A program made the position numbers and the translations under genes. DNA of 64,000 bases from Eutypella sp. D-1 (taxonomy: Eukaryota; Ascomycota; Sordariomycetes; Xylariales; Diatrypaceae): NCBI GenBank assembly GCA_023313575.1, contig JAJTTP010000030.1, positions 62,001-126,000 on the forward strand. Direction: 5' to 3'. Below, one piece after another: positions 1-10,032 of the stretch. Below the pieces are notes generated by a model. That model had not been told where the DNA came from and did no database searches. It was given only the letters and a program-made list of their open reading frames with translations. Positions within the stretch are counted from its first letter, which is position 1; every line of letters starts with the position of its first letter.

Positions 1-499
1 GGTACGAGGGTGGGCAAATGTTAAGACCGCACCTTCCCTGAGCTGCCTGAGGTAGGTGAGTAAAGCAGGTAAGGAAGTACATGTAGGTAGGGAAGTAGGT
101 GACTACTTGCCCTGGGGGCTACTCTAGAATCCCATGTGACTAGAAATTGTCCTCTTTTCCCAATCCCATCTACCTAAGATCTCATCTGAGATCTCATCCT
201 ATCACCATCTGGAAACCATCATTTACAAGCTTTAGCGAGATACTCTGGATAATCAGCTGCAGAAACATACATACATACAGCTTCTAAATACTCCCATCCA
301 TTGCACAGACCTGCCATCTCCTGTCTACATAATCAAGCTATCCATAGTGAAGAGCTAATACAGCTTCACTATCACAGCACTTGTAGCTTCTCGTCGTCCA
401 ATCTACACGTCTCTCAGTCTCTCGGTCTGGCTCCCTTGAACTAACCTACCTAGCATCCCATTGCGAATCCACTTCGGTGGAAAGTCAGATAAAGAGATA
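1..499. other. Upstream region of the coiled-coil gene
   Basis: No gene is visible here. The stretch is the presumed promoter and 5' leader of the gene starting at 500. It contains a short direct repeat of AGATCTCATC near 178-200, repeated GGTAGGT-type motifs near 50-110, and becomes pyrimidine-rich before the start codon, as fungal leaders often do. Confidence 0.4.
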
Positions 500-2779
500 A
501 TGTCGAGTCGAAAGTCGTCTCCGCGGGGGCCAGTCCAAATCAAGGGTGAGGTGAGTATTGAAAATGGCAAGCCCTCCCACTACGCTGGTTTTCCATGTTG
601 ACGATCATCCTTCTAGCATGGCGACTCCCCTGCTCCAGCAGCACTGCCACACGTTCCAAGAGGCTCAACTTTGTCTAATCCGATTTCCATATCTGATGAC
701 GACACATCAGACACCTCTAGTAAACCGCCAAACCAGAATAAACGCTCCCAGGGGTCTCCCCCTGGCGCGAAACCTCCCAAGAGGATCAAAGGCTGTGCAG
801 GAAGTACCACCACCCCAACCCCTGCTTTGAACAACGATCGGCTGCGATTTGGGGACGAGAACGTACCGCTCCATGGCGGAGCGCAGTCTTCTCGAAAGAT
901 TTTGGCAGGAACAGGGGTAGAAAGGCACGGCCAATCCAGACAGCAGGCCCATGGAAACAACAACGCATCACCGAGCGCTGGTAACCCTACCAGAGATACG
1001 GTTGCTAGATACTCTCCTAATTCTCTATCCATGCAGCAAGACCTCAAGAATACACGCGAGCTCGCGGCCACACTCCAGTCCCAGCTGGACTCCACCAAGA
1101 AGCAGCTGGCCGCGGCGCAGGACATTGCTGAGGAGAAGGACAAGCAGTTCCGGTCCGTGGAAACCGAGCTCCTCAAGACTAAAATCGGCCTTGTGACAGC
1201 TGATGAGACCCTGAAAAAGAGCCAGAGCGTCGTCGCGGGCCTCAAAAAGGATATTGGGGTGCGGGACTCCGCCCTCAAAGAGCTGAAGGGGCGGAATCGT
1301 ACCCTCGAGAGCGAGCTGGAGCAGCGAGATGCCAAGGTGAAGGCGCTAGAAAAGGGAACCCATACTCTATCCTCCGAACTCGAGACATTGCGACAGCAAA
1401 ACCGGGGCTTCTCGAGAGAGAAAAGGGGCCTGTCCAAGAAGGTGCAAACACTAGAGGCGGAGGTCGAGACACAGGAATCCGCCCTTCAGGCAGCACAAGA
1501 GGAGAGCCAGGGCCTCTCCCGAGAGAAGGAGGAGATATGTGGCAAGGTGCAGCAGCTCAAGAAGGACATCGAAGCTCAGGAAATCGCCTTGAAGACGTTG
1601 CGAGATCAAAACAGTAACCGAGAGAAAGAGAACGCGGATCTATCCAGCAAGGTGCAGGCATCAGAGATGAAGATGCAGACCTTGGATGCGAAAATCGCTT
1701 CCAGGGAAGCCTCCCTCAAGACATCACAAGAGCAAATCCAAACCCTCTCCCAGGAGAACGAGGCCCTCTCGAGAGAGAAGAAAGAGGTATGGGACAAAGT
1801 GCAGCAGCTAGAGAAGGACATCGAGTCTCGGAACACGGCCTCCGAGACGTTGCAGGAGCAGAACAGAAGCCTTACTCGGGAAAAGAAGGAGCTATGCGGC
1901 AAGGTTCAACAGCTAAAGAAGGACGCCGAAACGTCGCAGGAGCAAAACGGAAGCCTTTCTCAAGAAAAGAAGGACCTATGTGGCGAAGTACAGCAGCTAA
2001 AGAAAAATATCGAGACGTCGGAGGAGCGCAACAGAAACCTTACTCGGGGAAAGAAGGGGCTATGCGGCGAGATTCGACAGCTAAAGAAAGACGTTAAAAG
2101 GTCGCAGGAGCAAAACGAAAGCCATTCTCGAGAAAATAAGGATCTATCTGGCAAAATGCAGCAGCTCAAAAAGGATATCGAGACATCGGAGGAGCATAAC
2201 AGGAGGCTCTCTCAACACAAGAAGGATCTATACGTCAGGGTGCAGCAACTGAATAAAGATATCGAGACGTCACAGGAGCAAAACAGAAACCACTCGAGAG
2301 AGAAGGAAGACCTACTCGCCAAGGTGCAGACATTAGATACGGCGATCATTTCCAAGGAACTGTCCCTCAAGGCATCACAGGCCCTCTCCCAAGCGAACGA
2401 GGCCCTCTCCAAAGAAAAGGAGGAGCTCGCCTCGAAGGCCGCCGACGCGACAGCAGAAAAAGAAGCACTCGCGACAGCCCACGAGCAGCTCGTCGCGAAG
2501 CACGCAGAAGAGCGAAAGACCGCCGACGCCGCCCTCGCCGAGCGCGCGACCGCGCTCTCCGGCCTCCGCGACCGCGCGCTCCTCGCCGAAGAAAAGCTGC
2601 TCGCCGAGAAGACCACGATCGACAAGCTCAAGCGGGAATGCGAAAAGGCGAAGGCGGCCGCTGCCGCTGGCGTCAGCGTGTTCGGGCACCAGCAGGATCC
2701 CGAATTTGTTAAGTGGGGACTCGCCGTGTGCGACAGGGTCCGGGCGGACATCGCCGAGAGGCAGAAGCGCTTCGATTGA
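500..2779 (+). CDS. Long coiled-coil protein with heptad-quantised repeats, function unknown
   Basis: I do not recognise this as a named family. The proposed model has exons 500-551 and 639-2779, with an 87-nt intron (GTGAGT donor, CAG acceptor) that keeps phase, giving about 730 residues. The short first exon encodes a basic N-terminus, followed by a Ser/Asp-rich stretch (SISDDDTSDTS), then a nearly continuous Gln/Glu/Lys-rich coiled coil from about residue 145 to 700. Between 1385 and 2266 the coil is a tandem repeat with consensus close to TSQEQNRSLSREKKDLCGKV; unit lengths are 35, 35, 42, 42 and then five of 28 residues, all multiples of seven. The C-terminus (VKWGLAVCDRVRADIAERQKRF) is a non-repetitive helical cap. 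There are no transmembrane segments or catalytic motifs. A structural, tethering or cytoskeletal role is only a guess. Base use in the last 350 bp is clearly more GC-rich than in the repeat block. Confidence 0.72.
1385..2266 (+). repeat. Intragenic tandem repeat, 28-42 residue units
   Basis: In-frame units run 1385-1489, 1490-1594, 1595-1720, 1721-1846, 1847-1930, 1931-2014, 2015-2098, 2099-2182 and 2183-2266. A tenth, partial unit follows from 2267. The last five complete units are exactly 84 bp (28 residues, four heptads). Units have diverged at the DNA level, so the array is not recent. Confidence 0.85.
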
Positions 2780-3760
2780 GGAACGTGAGGCGCTCCGGCC
2801 CGATGGGGCGTAAGACAAGGCCAAAAAAAAAAAAAAAGCATGGGCGTACGTGCATGTGTGCGTGCGTGCGCAACGCATAGATATGCGTTGAAGATGGTGG
2901 CGGGGATCAATACATCGTGAAACGGTTTCCCCGTCGTCCTGGGGAACGTTTCTTTTTAAAGAAACATGTTCCCTCTTTTTGGCTTTTCATCTGTCTGCCT
3001 GCCTGTTATCCATTTGATTGTTTGTTTATCTATATGCATGGTTGCATGAAGGAACGGATTTGACGACGTGATGAGATATCACCCCCCCCCCCCTACGTTT
3101 TTTTCGATACCATAGCTGCAACTACAGTACAATAGTCCAGGGGCAAAGGCTTCCATGCTAAGAAGTTGGGATTCTACGGTAGTAAAATGCGATGTACTGC
3201 GACGAGTCCTTTATTTCTTCTCGACGTAATGGTGTCTTCTTTGCCTTACTCACAAGGTGCCGTGATGATTCCTTTCTATATGAATGGAAAAGCTACCAGA
3301 CAGAGTCAAGACGGATACAGGCATATAACGTGATGAGCCTCCGCATTTTCCGAGAATAAAAACGTGTGTAGATCTATTACGATGTCGTAATTTTCAGCAC
3401 GTCGTAGTCCGGACAGGGGGAAGGAAGTAAGTTAAAAACCACGAAGACAAAAGGCGATCGTTAGGATCAATCAATATAATTGGAGCGGATCTATCATGAC
3501 TCTAGCAGCAATCGTAATAGAGTACACGTACAGCTCTACGACGCAGCGTGCGTGATGTCAATGCTAAACGCCACCGAAACACCATGCCATGAATTCGCCC
3601 ACCAAAAGTCACTCATTCCTGTAGGTCCATATACCCCACTATTCGTTAACATTATCCCCAGTGAGGTAGCTAATCAGCACAGGGTTAACCCTATGTTCAC
3701 GACGAAGATGTATTACGTCCGAGCAACACATCAGATGAAAGCAAAATACCATACGGCCGG
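2780..3760. other. Convergent intergenic region
   Basis: This lies between the 3' ends of the coiled-coil gene and RAD54. I see only 3' flanking sequence: an A tract near 2822-2836, a C tract near 3081-3092, and short open frames without coding character. No RNA gene or repeat family is recognisable. Confidence 0.4.
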
Positions 3761-6254
3761 CTAATGTGAGATATACTGGAAGACGGCGGAGACCTCCTGC
3801 TCGCCACACTCCTGGCGAAGCAAGAGGTCCTGGATGGCGGTGAGGCCGTCGTTGACGAAGTGGTTCCAGGAGCTGGTGTCGCCGTAGAGCATGGCCGGGG
3901 CCTTGATGAACTGCTTACCGTCGGGGCGACAGCGGCGGCACTTGAAGGTCTCGTGGGTGTCGCTGCGCGTGTCGCCGCGGTATTGGAACAGCTCGCGCAG
4001 GCTGTCGAGCGAGAAGTGGCGCTCTACATCTTCCGCCGAGTCCACTACGCACGACGATAGCGACTGCTTGTGGCTCTGCCGCTGGAAGATCTTCTCCTCG
4101 ATGCTGCCCGTCGTGATGAACCGGTACACGAAGCAGTCCTTCTTTTGCCCGTCACGCCACACACGCGCCAGCGCCTGCTGATCGGCCGCCGGGTTCCAGT
4201 CTGGGTCGAAGAGCACGAGGCGGTTGGCGCCGATAAGGTTGATACCGCAACCACCAGCCTTGCTGGAGAGCAAGAAGACAAACTCTTCCCCTTCAGGGTC
4301 GTTGAACTTGTCGACTAGCTTCTGACGTTTGTTGACGTTCATGGTGCCGTCAAGGCGGAGACATCCGTATTGGCGGCTGCGACAAAGCCGCTCGAACAGA
4401 TCGAGAGTTTGGGTATAGTTGCTGATGAGCACAATCTTGTCGTTCGTATCCTGACGGATTCTGGCAAGCATTCGATCGAGTACCTGCATCTTTCCGGAGT
4501 ACCAGGACTTGACCTCGCGGTCACGTCCCCGAGCCTCCCTCGGCACGTAGTCATCAGGCCAGTACTGCTCACTGCCCGGCAGGTCTTCCGAGAGGTTGAG
4601 CAAATCTGGATGATTGCAAAGTTTCTTAAGGATGTTGATAGCCTTCAGTGGCTGGCTACCTTTCCCACGCAGCAGAGCTTGGATGTCGGGGCTCTTAATA
4701 AAGTAATTATACAGGTCCAACTGGAAGGGAGCCAAGTTGCAGAAGACGACATGCTCGTACTTGACGGGAAGGTACTTGGATAAGATGTCGTTGGTACGTC
4801 GAATGATGAACTTGTTCACGATGTCGAGTAGCTCGCGGAGACACTCGTCACCTCGCTTGCGCTCCGCCTCGTCTGCATCAGCGTCACGGCCCCGGAGGAT
4901 GGGTAGCTCGAACCGTTTTCGAAATTCGAGCCTATTACCGAGTAGTCCAGGGTTCGCAAAGCTGATTAGGGCAAAATATTCTGACAGATCGTTCTGAATG
5001 GGGGTGCCGGAAAGGATAACTCTGCGAGTCACATTAAGACTGTTGAGCGCACTGAATGTCTGACTGTCCCCATTCTTTAATCGATGACCCTCGTCACAAA
5101 GCATGAGGCCAATCTGAGTATGTTTGAGCTCCTCGACATTCAGGCGAAGTGTTTCGTAGGAGACGATAATGACGGGGCGGGTAACGGATCGACCGCTAGA
5201 TATGGCCCACTGGCGTAGCTGGCGCGTCAGCTCCTCTTTGGAAGCCTTGCCATCAATGGCAAAGGGTGTAATAGCACCGGCGCCGAGCCACTTGGTCAGT
5301 TCGTTGGCCCAGTTTTTGACTAAACTTGACGGACAGGCAACAATGGCCTTTTGGATTTGAGACTTCCCGGCGTCTGGAGATTGCTTTAATAGGGTCCACA
5401 GGAGGGTGATACATTGAAGTGTCTTTCCCAGACCCATTTCATCGGCCATGATACATCCATTCGCTTTCTCATCGATCATGCCGGTAACACACCTGTACAT
5501 AAATTTGACACCCTCAATCTGATGGGGGCGCAGGACCTTGGCCAGTCTGGGGTCGATGACGACAGGTACCCTGGGACGTTCGCCCTCAACCTTCTTCTTG
5601 ATACCGAGGATCTCGGCCAAGCTCTTGTGGACGAGAGGGGCATCTAATTGAGTCTGTGGCTCATTCTCAGCCTTTTCCTCGTTTCCCTTGGGTTTCGGAG
5701 CCTCTTTTGGCTTGTCGTCGACGGTGGGATCGTGTAGCACGATGGCAAACTCCCCGCTCGGGTCGTGCAGCGGCTTAGCCACGAAGGTGGCACCCTGTCT
5801 CAGACCCAGCAGGGGCGGGGGCCGGTTGGGGTTGTAGGCAGCGGAGTCCTTGTTAACCATAGGAATGACGAAGGCTTTCCTAAAGACCTTGTCCTTATCC
5901 TTGGGCTGGAAGACGGGAAATCGATTGACATCGCGATTTGCCAGGGCCAGGCGATCGGCATTCGTGTATGGTTTATCAGCATCAGCACTGCCATCGGCGC
6001 CCTTGTAGTCGACCTTTCTCTTTTTCCGGGCTGGTCGATTCGTTGCCGGGCTGCTTGTGGCAGAACCCGGACATTTAAAGGGCTTATACAGCTTATCAAC
6101 AGACTGTTGGGAGTAAAGTCGTTTTCCGGGAGTGTTGTCGCCTTTGGGTTTGGGCGTCGAGATTTCGGCGGTCCTAAGAAGGGTGAGTATCAATTGTATA
6201 TCAAAGCAACCTGGAATGATTAATTTATATTTCAATTGAAAAATACACATACAT
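3761..6254 (-). CDS. RAD54: DNA repair ATPase Rad54 (SNF2 family)
   Basis: This is the Swi2/Snf2 translocase that works with Rad51 in homologous recombination, remodelling chromatin and promoting strand invasion in the nucleus. The main exon is 6173-3761. I place the start codon across a 79-nt intron (donor GTATGT at 6252, acceptor at 6174): AT at 6254-6253 joins G at 6173, giving 804 residues. Visible features are the fungal Rad54 N-terminal motif SVDKLYKPFKCPG, the pre-helicase motif VVIDPRLAKVLRPHQIEGVKF, Walker A DEMGLGKT (residues 245-252), DEGH box (361-364), LSGTPIQNDL, the C-terminal helicase motifs LISNYTQTLD and ARVWRDGQKKDC, and the family C-terminus ending FQYISH. The length fits the family. 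The catalytic region is certain. The first exon and start are less sure, because Rad54 N-termini vary and an upstream exon cannot be excluded. Confidence 0.95.
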
Positions 6255-7277
6255 TTTATCTGATTTCTTCCGTCCTGGAACGTCCCTTTACAGCCCCGCT
6301 GGGCAATTTGAACTGGGAAAGCAATTTCTGCAGTGGCAAATAATTGGCTGATAATAACAGACAAAAGCGGTTGTTGTGGTTGTATTGGTCAGGATTCAGA
6401 GTTGTCTGCTCTAGGGCTACCTGGGCTACTTTGTAAGTTCATATGCTGGAGTCGGGTGGGTTTCGTACAACATTAGAAATCAAATCTATTTACGTTAGTA
6501 GGCAGTCACTTTGTTGATTTGAGAAGGCGCGACGCGGATTACATATTCGTCCATTTGGACGTGGCGACCTTAACGCCAAATCACGTGATAAGACTTGGTC
6601 CCTACCATTTTGGGATGTACCCCCACTCAGATTCGCTATTGCCATTTCTGGTACTCAGCCCTGGTACTCAACTCTGGGACGGAAATCCAGATTGGAGCTA
6701 GCATCTAAAACTTCCGACAAATCAAAACTCATAAATTTTGAAATCTGAATTCAGAGTCGAGGCAGGCAATTGGATGAATTATTTCATCTACAGTTACAAT
6801 TTTGTACAGTCAAACAGGTTGGTACCGTAGCCGTAGCCGTAAGCCGCTGGACGCGGATCTCCAACGAAAAAGTTCCACTTCAACCTTCAACCGGGGAAAT
6901 CCCACCCCCACCCCCCACTAAGCTTATTAGTTAGTGCTGTTATCTATCGTCACATGCGATGGCGGGGTACCGGAAGTGCTTAGAGTGTACAGGCCTTACA
7001 ATGTCATGTCTAAAGTAGCCATTATGTAGATGAGAGGAGGCACTCCCCATTCCAGCCTAAAGTCTTAACCTGCGATCTGTGTACCAGAGACATGACAAGA
7101 AGTGATCCTATCCCCACCATAGTTGCCACCACATGCCATCATCGGCCGCATCCCTCAACAGCCTCGCAAGTCCAGAGACGAGGGTGAGGGAGGAAAAGAA
7201 GAGGGGACTAGGGTAAGGGTCTGAAGACAGTGGGGTGGGTTATCTCTGTCTTTATCTAGAAGAGAAACACACATGCC
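6255..7277. other. Divergent promoter region of RAD54 and the mitochondrial carrier gene
   Basis: This is a non-coding stretch between two divergently transcribed genes. It holds the RAD54 5' leader, an E-box fused to a GATA site (CACGTGATAAG at 6582-6592), and two ACGCGGA motifs near 6533 and 6853. No gene is seen. Confidence 0.4.
6582..6592 (+). promoter_or_regulatory. Composite CACGTG-GATAAG motif
   Basis: The palindromic CACGTG core overlaps GATAAG, so one site could serve bHLH or bZIP factors and a GATA factor. The identical 11-mer recurs at 14934-14944 upstream of the aminotransferase. Its function is inferred from sequence alone. Confidence 0.3.
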
Positions 7278-8324
7278 ATGTCCGCCGACTTCTGGGCCGG
7301 CTACATAAGCGGCGCCGTGGGCATCCTGATCGGCAATCCGCTGGACCTCATCAAGGTGCGACTGCAAGCGCGGGACGCGAGCCTGGCCACGCAGACGCCG
7401 TCGTCCTACGCGCGCCAGTTCCAGCGCGGCGGGATCTCGTCCGTCGTCGCCGGCACCGCCGCCCCCGTCCTCGGCTACGGCGCCCTCAACGCCCTGCTCT
7501 TCGTCTCCTACAACCGAACCGAGGCCGCGCTGCTCGGAAGCGGCAGCGGCCTTTTCCGCGCCCCGGACTCCAATGGTGGCGGCACCAGTGCCTGGAACCC
7601 CTGGACCACGTGGGTCGCGGGCGCCGTGGGCGGCCTCGCCACCTGGGTCGTCAGCGCCCCGACCGAGCTGATCAAGTGCCGGGCACAGCTCGCGGCGCCG
7701 CCTTCATCGCCAGCATCGTCGCCGCCGTCTAGTTGGGCCGTCGCGCGGGACGTGTTTCGCCGCGAGGGCGTGTGGGGTTTCTACCTGGGCGGCGCCGTCA
7801 CCGCCGCCCGGGACGCCGTCGGCTACGGCTTCTACTTCTGGACCTACGAGCTCTGCAGCCGGTGGATGGAGTCGAGGCTGGAGAGCGGCAGTGCCGGGGG
7901 CTCGGACCCGGGATCGTCGTTCCTGGTGCGTCACCAGGACGCCGCCAAGGTCCTGCTCTGCGGCGGCCTCGCCGGTATTGCCACTTGGGCCAGCATATTC
8001 CCCCTCGACGTGATCAAGACGCGGGTGCAGACACAGCAGGCCGTCGCCGCATCACCGGCAATCGGTGCCGCGGCCCCTCTGCTGCCGGCCAGCAGCAACA
8101 ATAATCAACAACAGCAGAGGCGCCTAGGCGCTATCGAAATAGCCAGGAACGCCTACAGGGAGGAAGGAGTTAGGGTGTTCTTCCGTGGGCTGGCCGTCTG
8201 CAGCGTCAGGGCGTTCTTCGTAAATGCCGTGCAGTGGGCCGTCTACGAGTGGATCATGCTTGAGCTCGGGCAGGGGAGGCACCAAAAGGGAGGTGAGCAA
8301 GCAGTAAATGAATGGAGGGGGTGA
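7278..8324 (+). CDS. Mitochondrial carrier family (SLC25) transporter
   Basis: This is a three-repeat solute carrier of the inner mitochondrial membrane, a single exon of 348 residues. Each repeat carries the family signature: PLDLIKVRLQ starting at Pro21, PTELIKCRAQ at Pro128 and PLDVIKTRVQ at Pro242. The usual glycine-rich GGLAG and FYxG-like (WGFYLGG, VFFRGL) helix motifs follow, implying six transmembrane helices. The set of signatures is most like the carnitine/ornithine and basic-amino-acid branch (SLC25A45/47-like), but the substrate cannot be decided from this. The ATG at 7278 is chosen because the overlapping ATG at 7273 is in another frame. A Gln/Asn/Ser insertion (about residues 270-280) lies in the third repeat. 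A GTGAGC near 8292 could be a cryptic donor, so the last ten residues are uncertain. The gene is GC-rich relative to its flanks. Confidence 0.88.
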   Translation: MSADFWAGYISGAVGILIGNPLDLIKVRLQARDASLATQTPSSYARQFQRGGISSVVAGTAAPVLGYGALNALLFVSYNRTEAALLGSGSGLFRAPDSNGGGTSAWNPWTTWVAGAVGGLATWVVSAPTELIKCRAQLAAPPSSPASSPPSSWAVARDVFRREGVWGFYLGGAVTAARDAVGYGFYFWTYELCSRWMESRLESGSAGGSDPGSSFLVRHQDAAKVLLCGGLAGIATWASIFPLDVIKTRVQTQQAVAASPAIGAAAPLLPASSNNNQQQQRRLGAIEIARNAYREEGVRVFFRGLAVCSVRAFFVNAVQWAVYEWIMLELGQGRHQKGGEQAVNEWRG

Positions 8325-8507
8325 AAAAGGAATAAGAGAAGGTCGATTTATGCACTGATATTTGTTCTCTATGTAAAGTCTTGATTTTTCTTAGACATTT
8401 AGACATACACAACCAATCGGCGCGAAGCCTGAACCAACCTGCACCTGCAGCCGCCCGTTATGCCACATAACCAACCCCCCTCATCATCTCTACCTCTCAT
8501 TTCCCCT

Positions 8508-8838
8508 TTACTTATGCTCTAAGGTTCCAGGATTGTGAGCGACTTTGTGGCCGTGCTGATCCGAGAAGAGAACCTATGAGGAAGGCCATCGATCAGCTTC
8601 CGATCGGCGCTGGCTTTCCCTCGGGCCTGGGACAAGTCGACAGGCAATGATATAATTTATGCAGTTAGACTGACTGACTTACCTTAGGAGGATTGTTGAC
8701 CCCTTCCTTCTCGGCCTGGGCCTGGCTCGTGACGATCTTGTCCACCTCGCCCTCGTGTCGTCCACCCCGGATCCTCGTGTATACCTCATCGCCCTTCTTG
8801 ATGGGCTCATCGTGCTTATCTTTGACCTGCTCTGGCAT
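8508..8838 (-). CDS. Small TUDOR-domain protein (DUF2945 / hypervirulence-associated family)
   Basis: This is a two-exon gene: 8838-8683 (52 codons) and 8573-8508, with a 109-nt GTAAGT...TAG intron, giving 73 residues. The spliced protein begins MPEQVKDKHDEPIKKGDEVY, continues TRIRGGRHEGEVDKIV, and ends VLFSDQHGHKVAHNPGTLEHK. This is the compact beta-barrel signature of the fungal and bacterial Hva1_TUDOR family: the KGD...R.G.H.G.V core and the D.HG..V.HNP.TL end. An upstream in-frame ATG at 8901 would add 21 residues that do not look like the family, so I prefer 8838. The molecular function is unknown. The family name comes from one fungal virulence association and does not establish a role here. 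Confidence 0.85.
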
Positions 8839-9484
8839 TCTTCTTGCTCTATTTCCCGCGTCCTCTGTGCCTTGATTATCGAGTAAGGTGGAGTTTATCA
8901 AGAATTGGGGTGGTAGCTGGTTCGGCCTATGTGCATGCGTCCAAGATGCGGCCTTGTTTGGGTTAGATTAAGTCAAGGTGGTTTGTTTGCCCATGTAATT
9001 ATAACAGCAAGAAGCCCTTAACCATCGATGTAAATTGATTTGTATTGAGTAGTTCTCTCTTCGACCTACTTACAAAATCCTTACGTCATAATTAGGGAGT
9101 ATCTGATGCTGAGAGGTTGTCTACCTACCAACTATATAATACTCTACAGCTTAATAAACGTTCATCAAATGGCCCTTCAGCAATTGAAGATACGCTTTTG
9201 TAGGAGCTGCTGCTACAATTGATATACTACCTGCCTACTTGGCTTACCCTGCTGCTGTGAAATGACACAAGGCCTTTCCTTGTTCTTTACTCCATTCCCA
9301 TTCCACCATGTCGATCCCAGTCTCGACTTTTTCTATTACTCACCAGATAAAGGAAACAAACTCCATCCATGAAGGAATCTGGAAAAGGAAAAGAAAAAAG
9401 GTTGGCACTGTGTAAAAAAATCTCGAAAATATTATATAAAAACAAACTCATTAAAGCACGAATTGCAAAAAAGGACAAAAAAAT
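8839..9484. other. Intergenic, TUDOR gene upstream side
   Basis: This AT-rich, non-coding stretch holds the 5' flank of the TUDOR gene and the tRNA terminator near 9477-9483. Nothing else is recognised. Confidence 0.35.
9477..9483 (-). terminator. RNA polymerase III terminator of tRNA-Ser
   Basis: A run of seven T on the minus strand begins two bases past the discriminator base of the tRNA. This is the standard Pol III stop signal. Confidence 0.85.
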
Positions 9485-9586
9485 CAACACGGACAGGATT
9501 TGAACCTGCGCGACCGAAGTCATGAGATAGGATTGAATCGTAGGTATAATTCAAGTCTCACCCATTAACCACTCTGGCACCGTGTT
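9485..9586 (-). tRNA. tRNA-Ser (anticodon UGA) with 21-nt intron
   Basis: This folds as a class II tRNA. The seven-pair acceptor stem is AACACGG/CCGTGTT with discriminator G73 at 9485, as expected for serine. The D stem is CCA/TGG. The anticodon stem is TGAGA (9560-9556) with TCTCA (9527-9523), the variable arm has a GAC-TTCG-GTC hairpin, and the T arm has the TTCAAAT loop. The anticodon TGA is at 9553-9551. A 21-nt intron (9549-9529) follows the purine at position 37, the canonical place for a nuclear tRNA intron, and contains a GATTCAA stretch able to pair with the anticodon loop. The mature length is 81 nt. A T-run terminator follows directly, so the gene looks functional. Confidence 0.93.
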
Positions 9587-10032
9587 ATCTGCGCTTGTCG
9601 ATAAGCATTATTGATTTCATTTCTCCTTAATATGCTACTTATCAGCAAGCATGCCCCACTGGCAACCTAACCTAATCCGTCCATTAACAGAGTTGAAGGT
9701 GGGGGATAACAGTAGGTAGATCTAACTAGCCCCTTTTAGTAGGTACTTAAACAAATACACCCAAACCGGTAGACCTTTCCAGGTATTAGTGTATCTGTAT
9801 CTGTATGAGATCTGCTACTCCATTACAACAGCTACAACTTTTCTTTTATTGAGAATAATCTTTAAGAGACAAGAGAGAACAGAATTGTAACAGAATTGTG
9901 GACTTCAACAAGATACATCACTGCCGTTGATGTCTAATCCTTGCCAGAGTCTAGTGATGTGATGAATTCACTACCTAGAGCTCTGGGTGCCTAGTTTTTT
10001 CGAATGCGATTACTATACCCCTAGATTATCGA
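9587..10032. other. Intergenic, tRNA upstream side
   Basis: There is no gene. The stretch is AT-rich flank between the tRNA 5' end and the decayed oxidoreductase, with no recognisable repeat. Confidence 0.35.

Noticed and set aside
613..1437. Long minus-strand open frame opposite the coiled-coil gene
   Set aside because: It mirrors the plus-strand coding sequence, has Ser/Arg-rich shadow composition and no family motif; the coding strand is clear from the repeats.
3480..3764. 94-codon plus-strand frame before the RAD54 stop
   Set aside because: No conserved motif, no signal or domain, and it lies in 3' flank between convergent genes.
8839..8901. Longer N-terminus for the TUDOR protein from the ATG at 8901
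   Set aside because: The extra 21 residues do not resemble family members, which begin just before VKDKHDEP.
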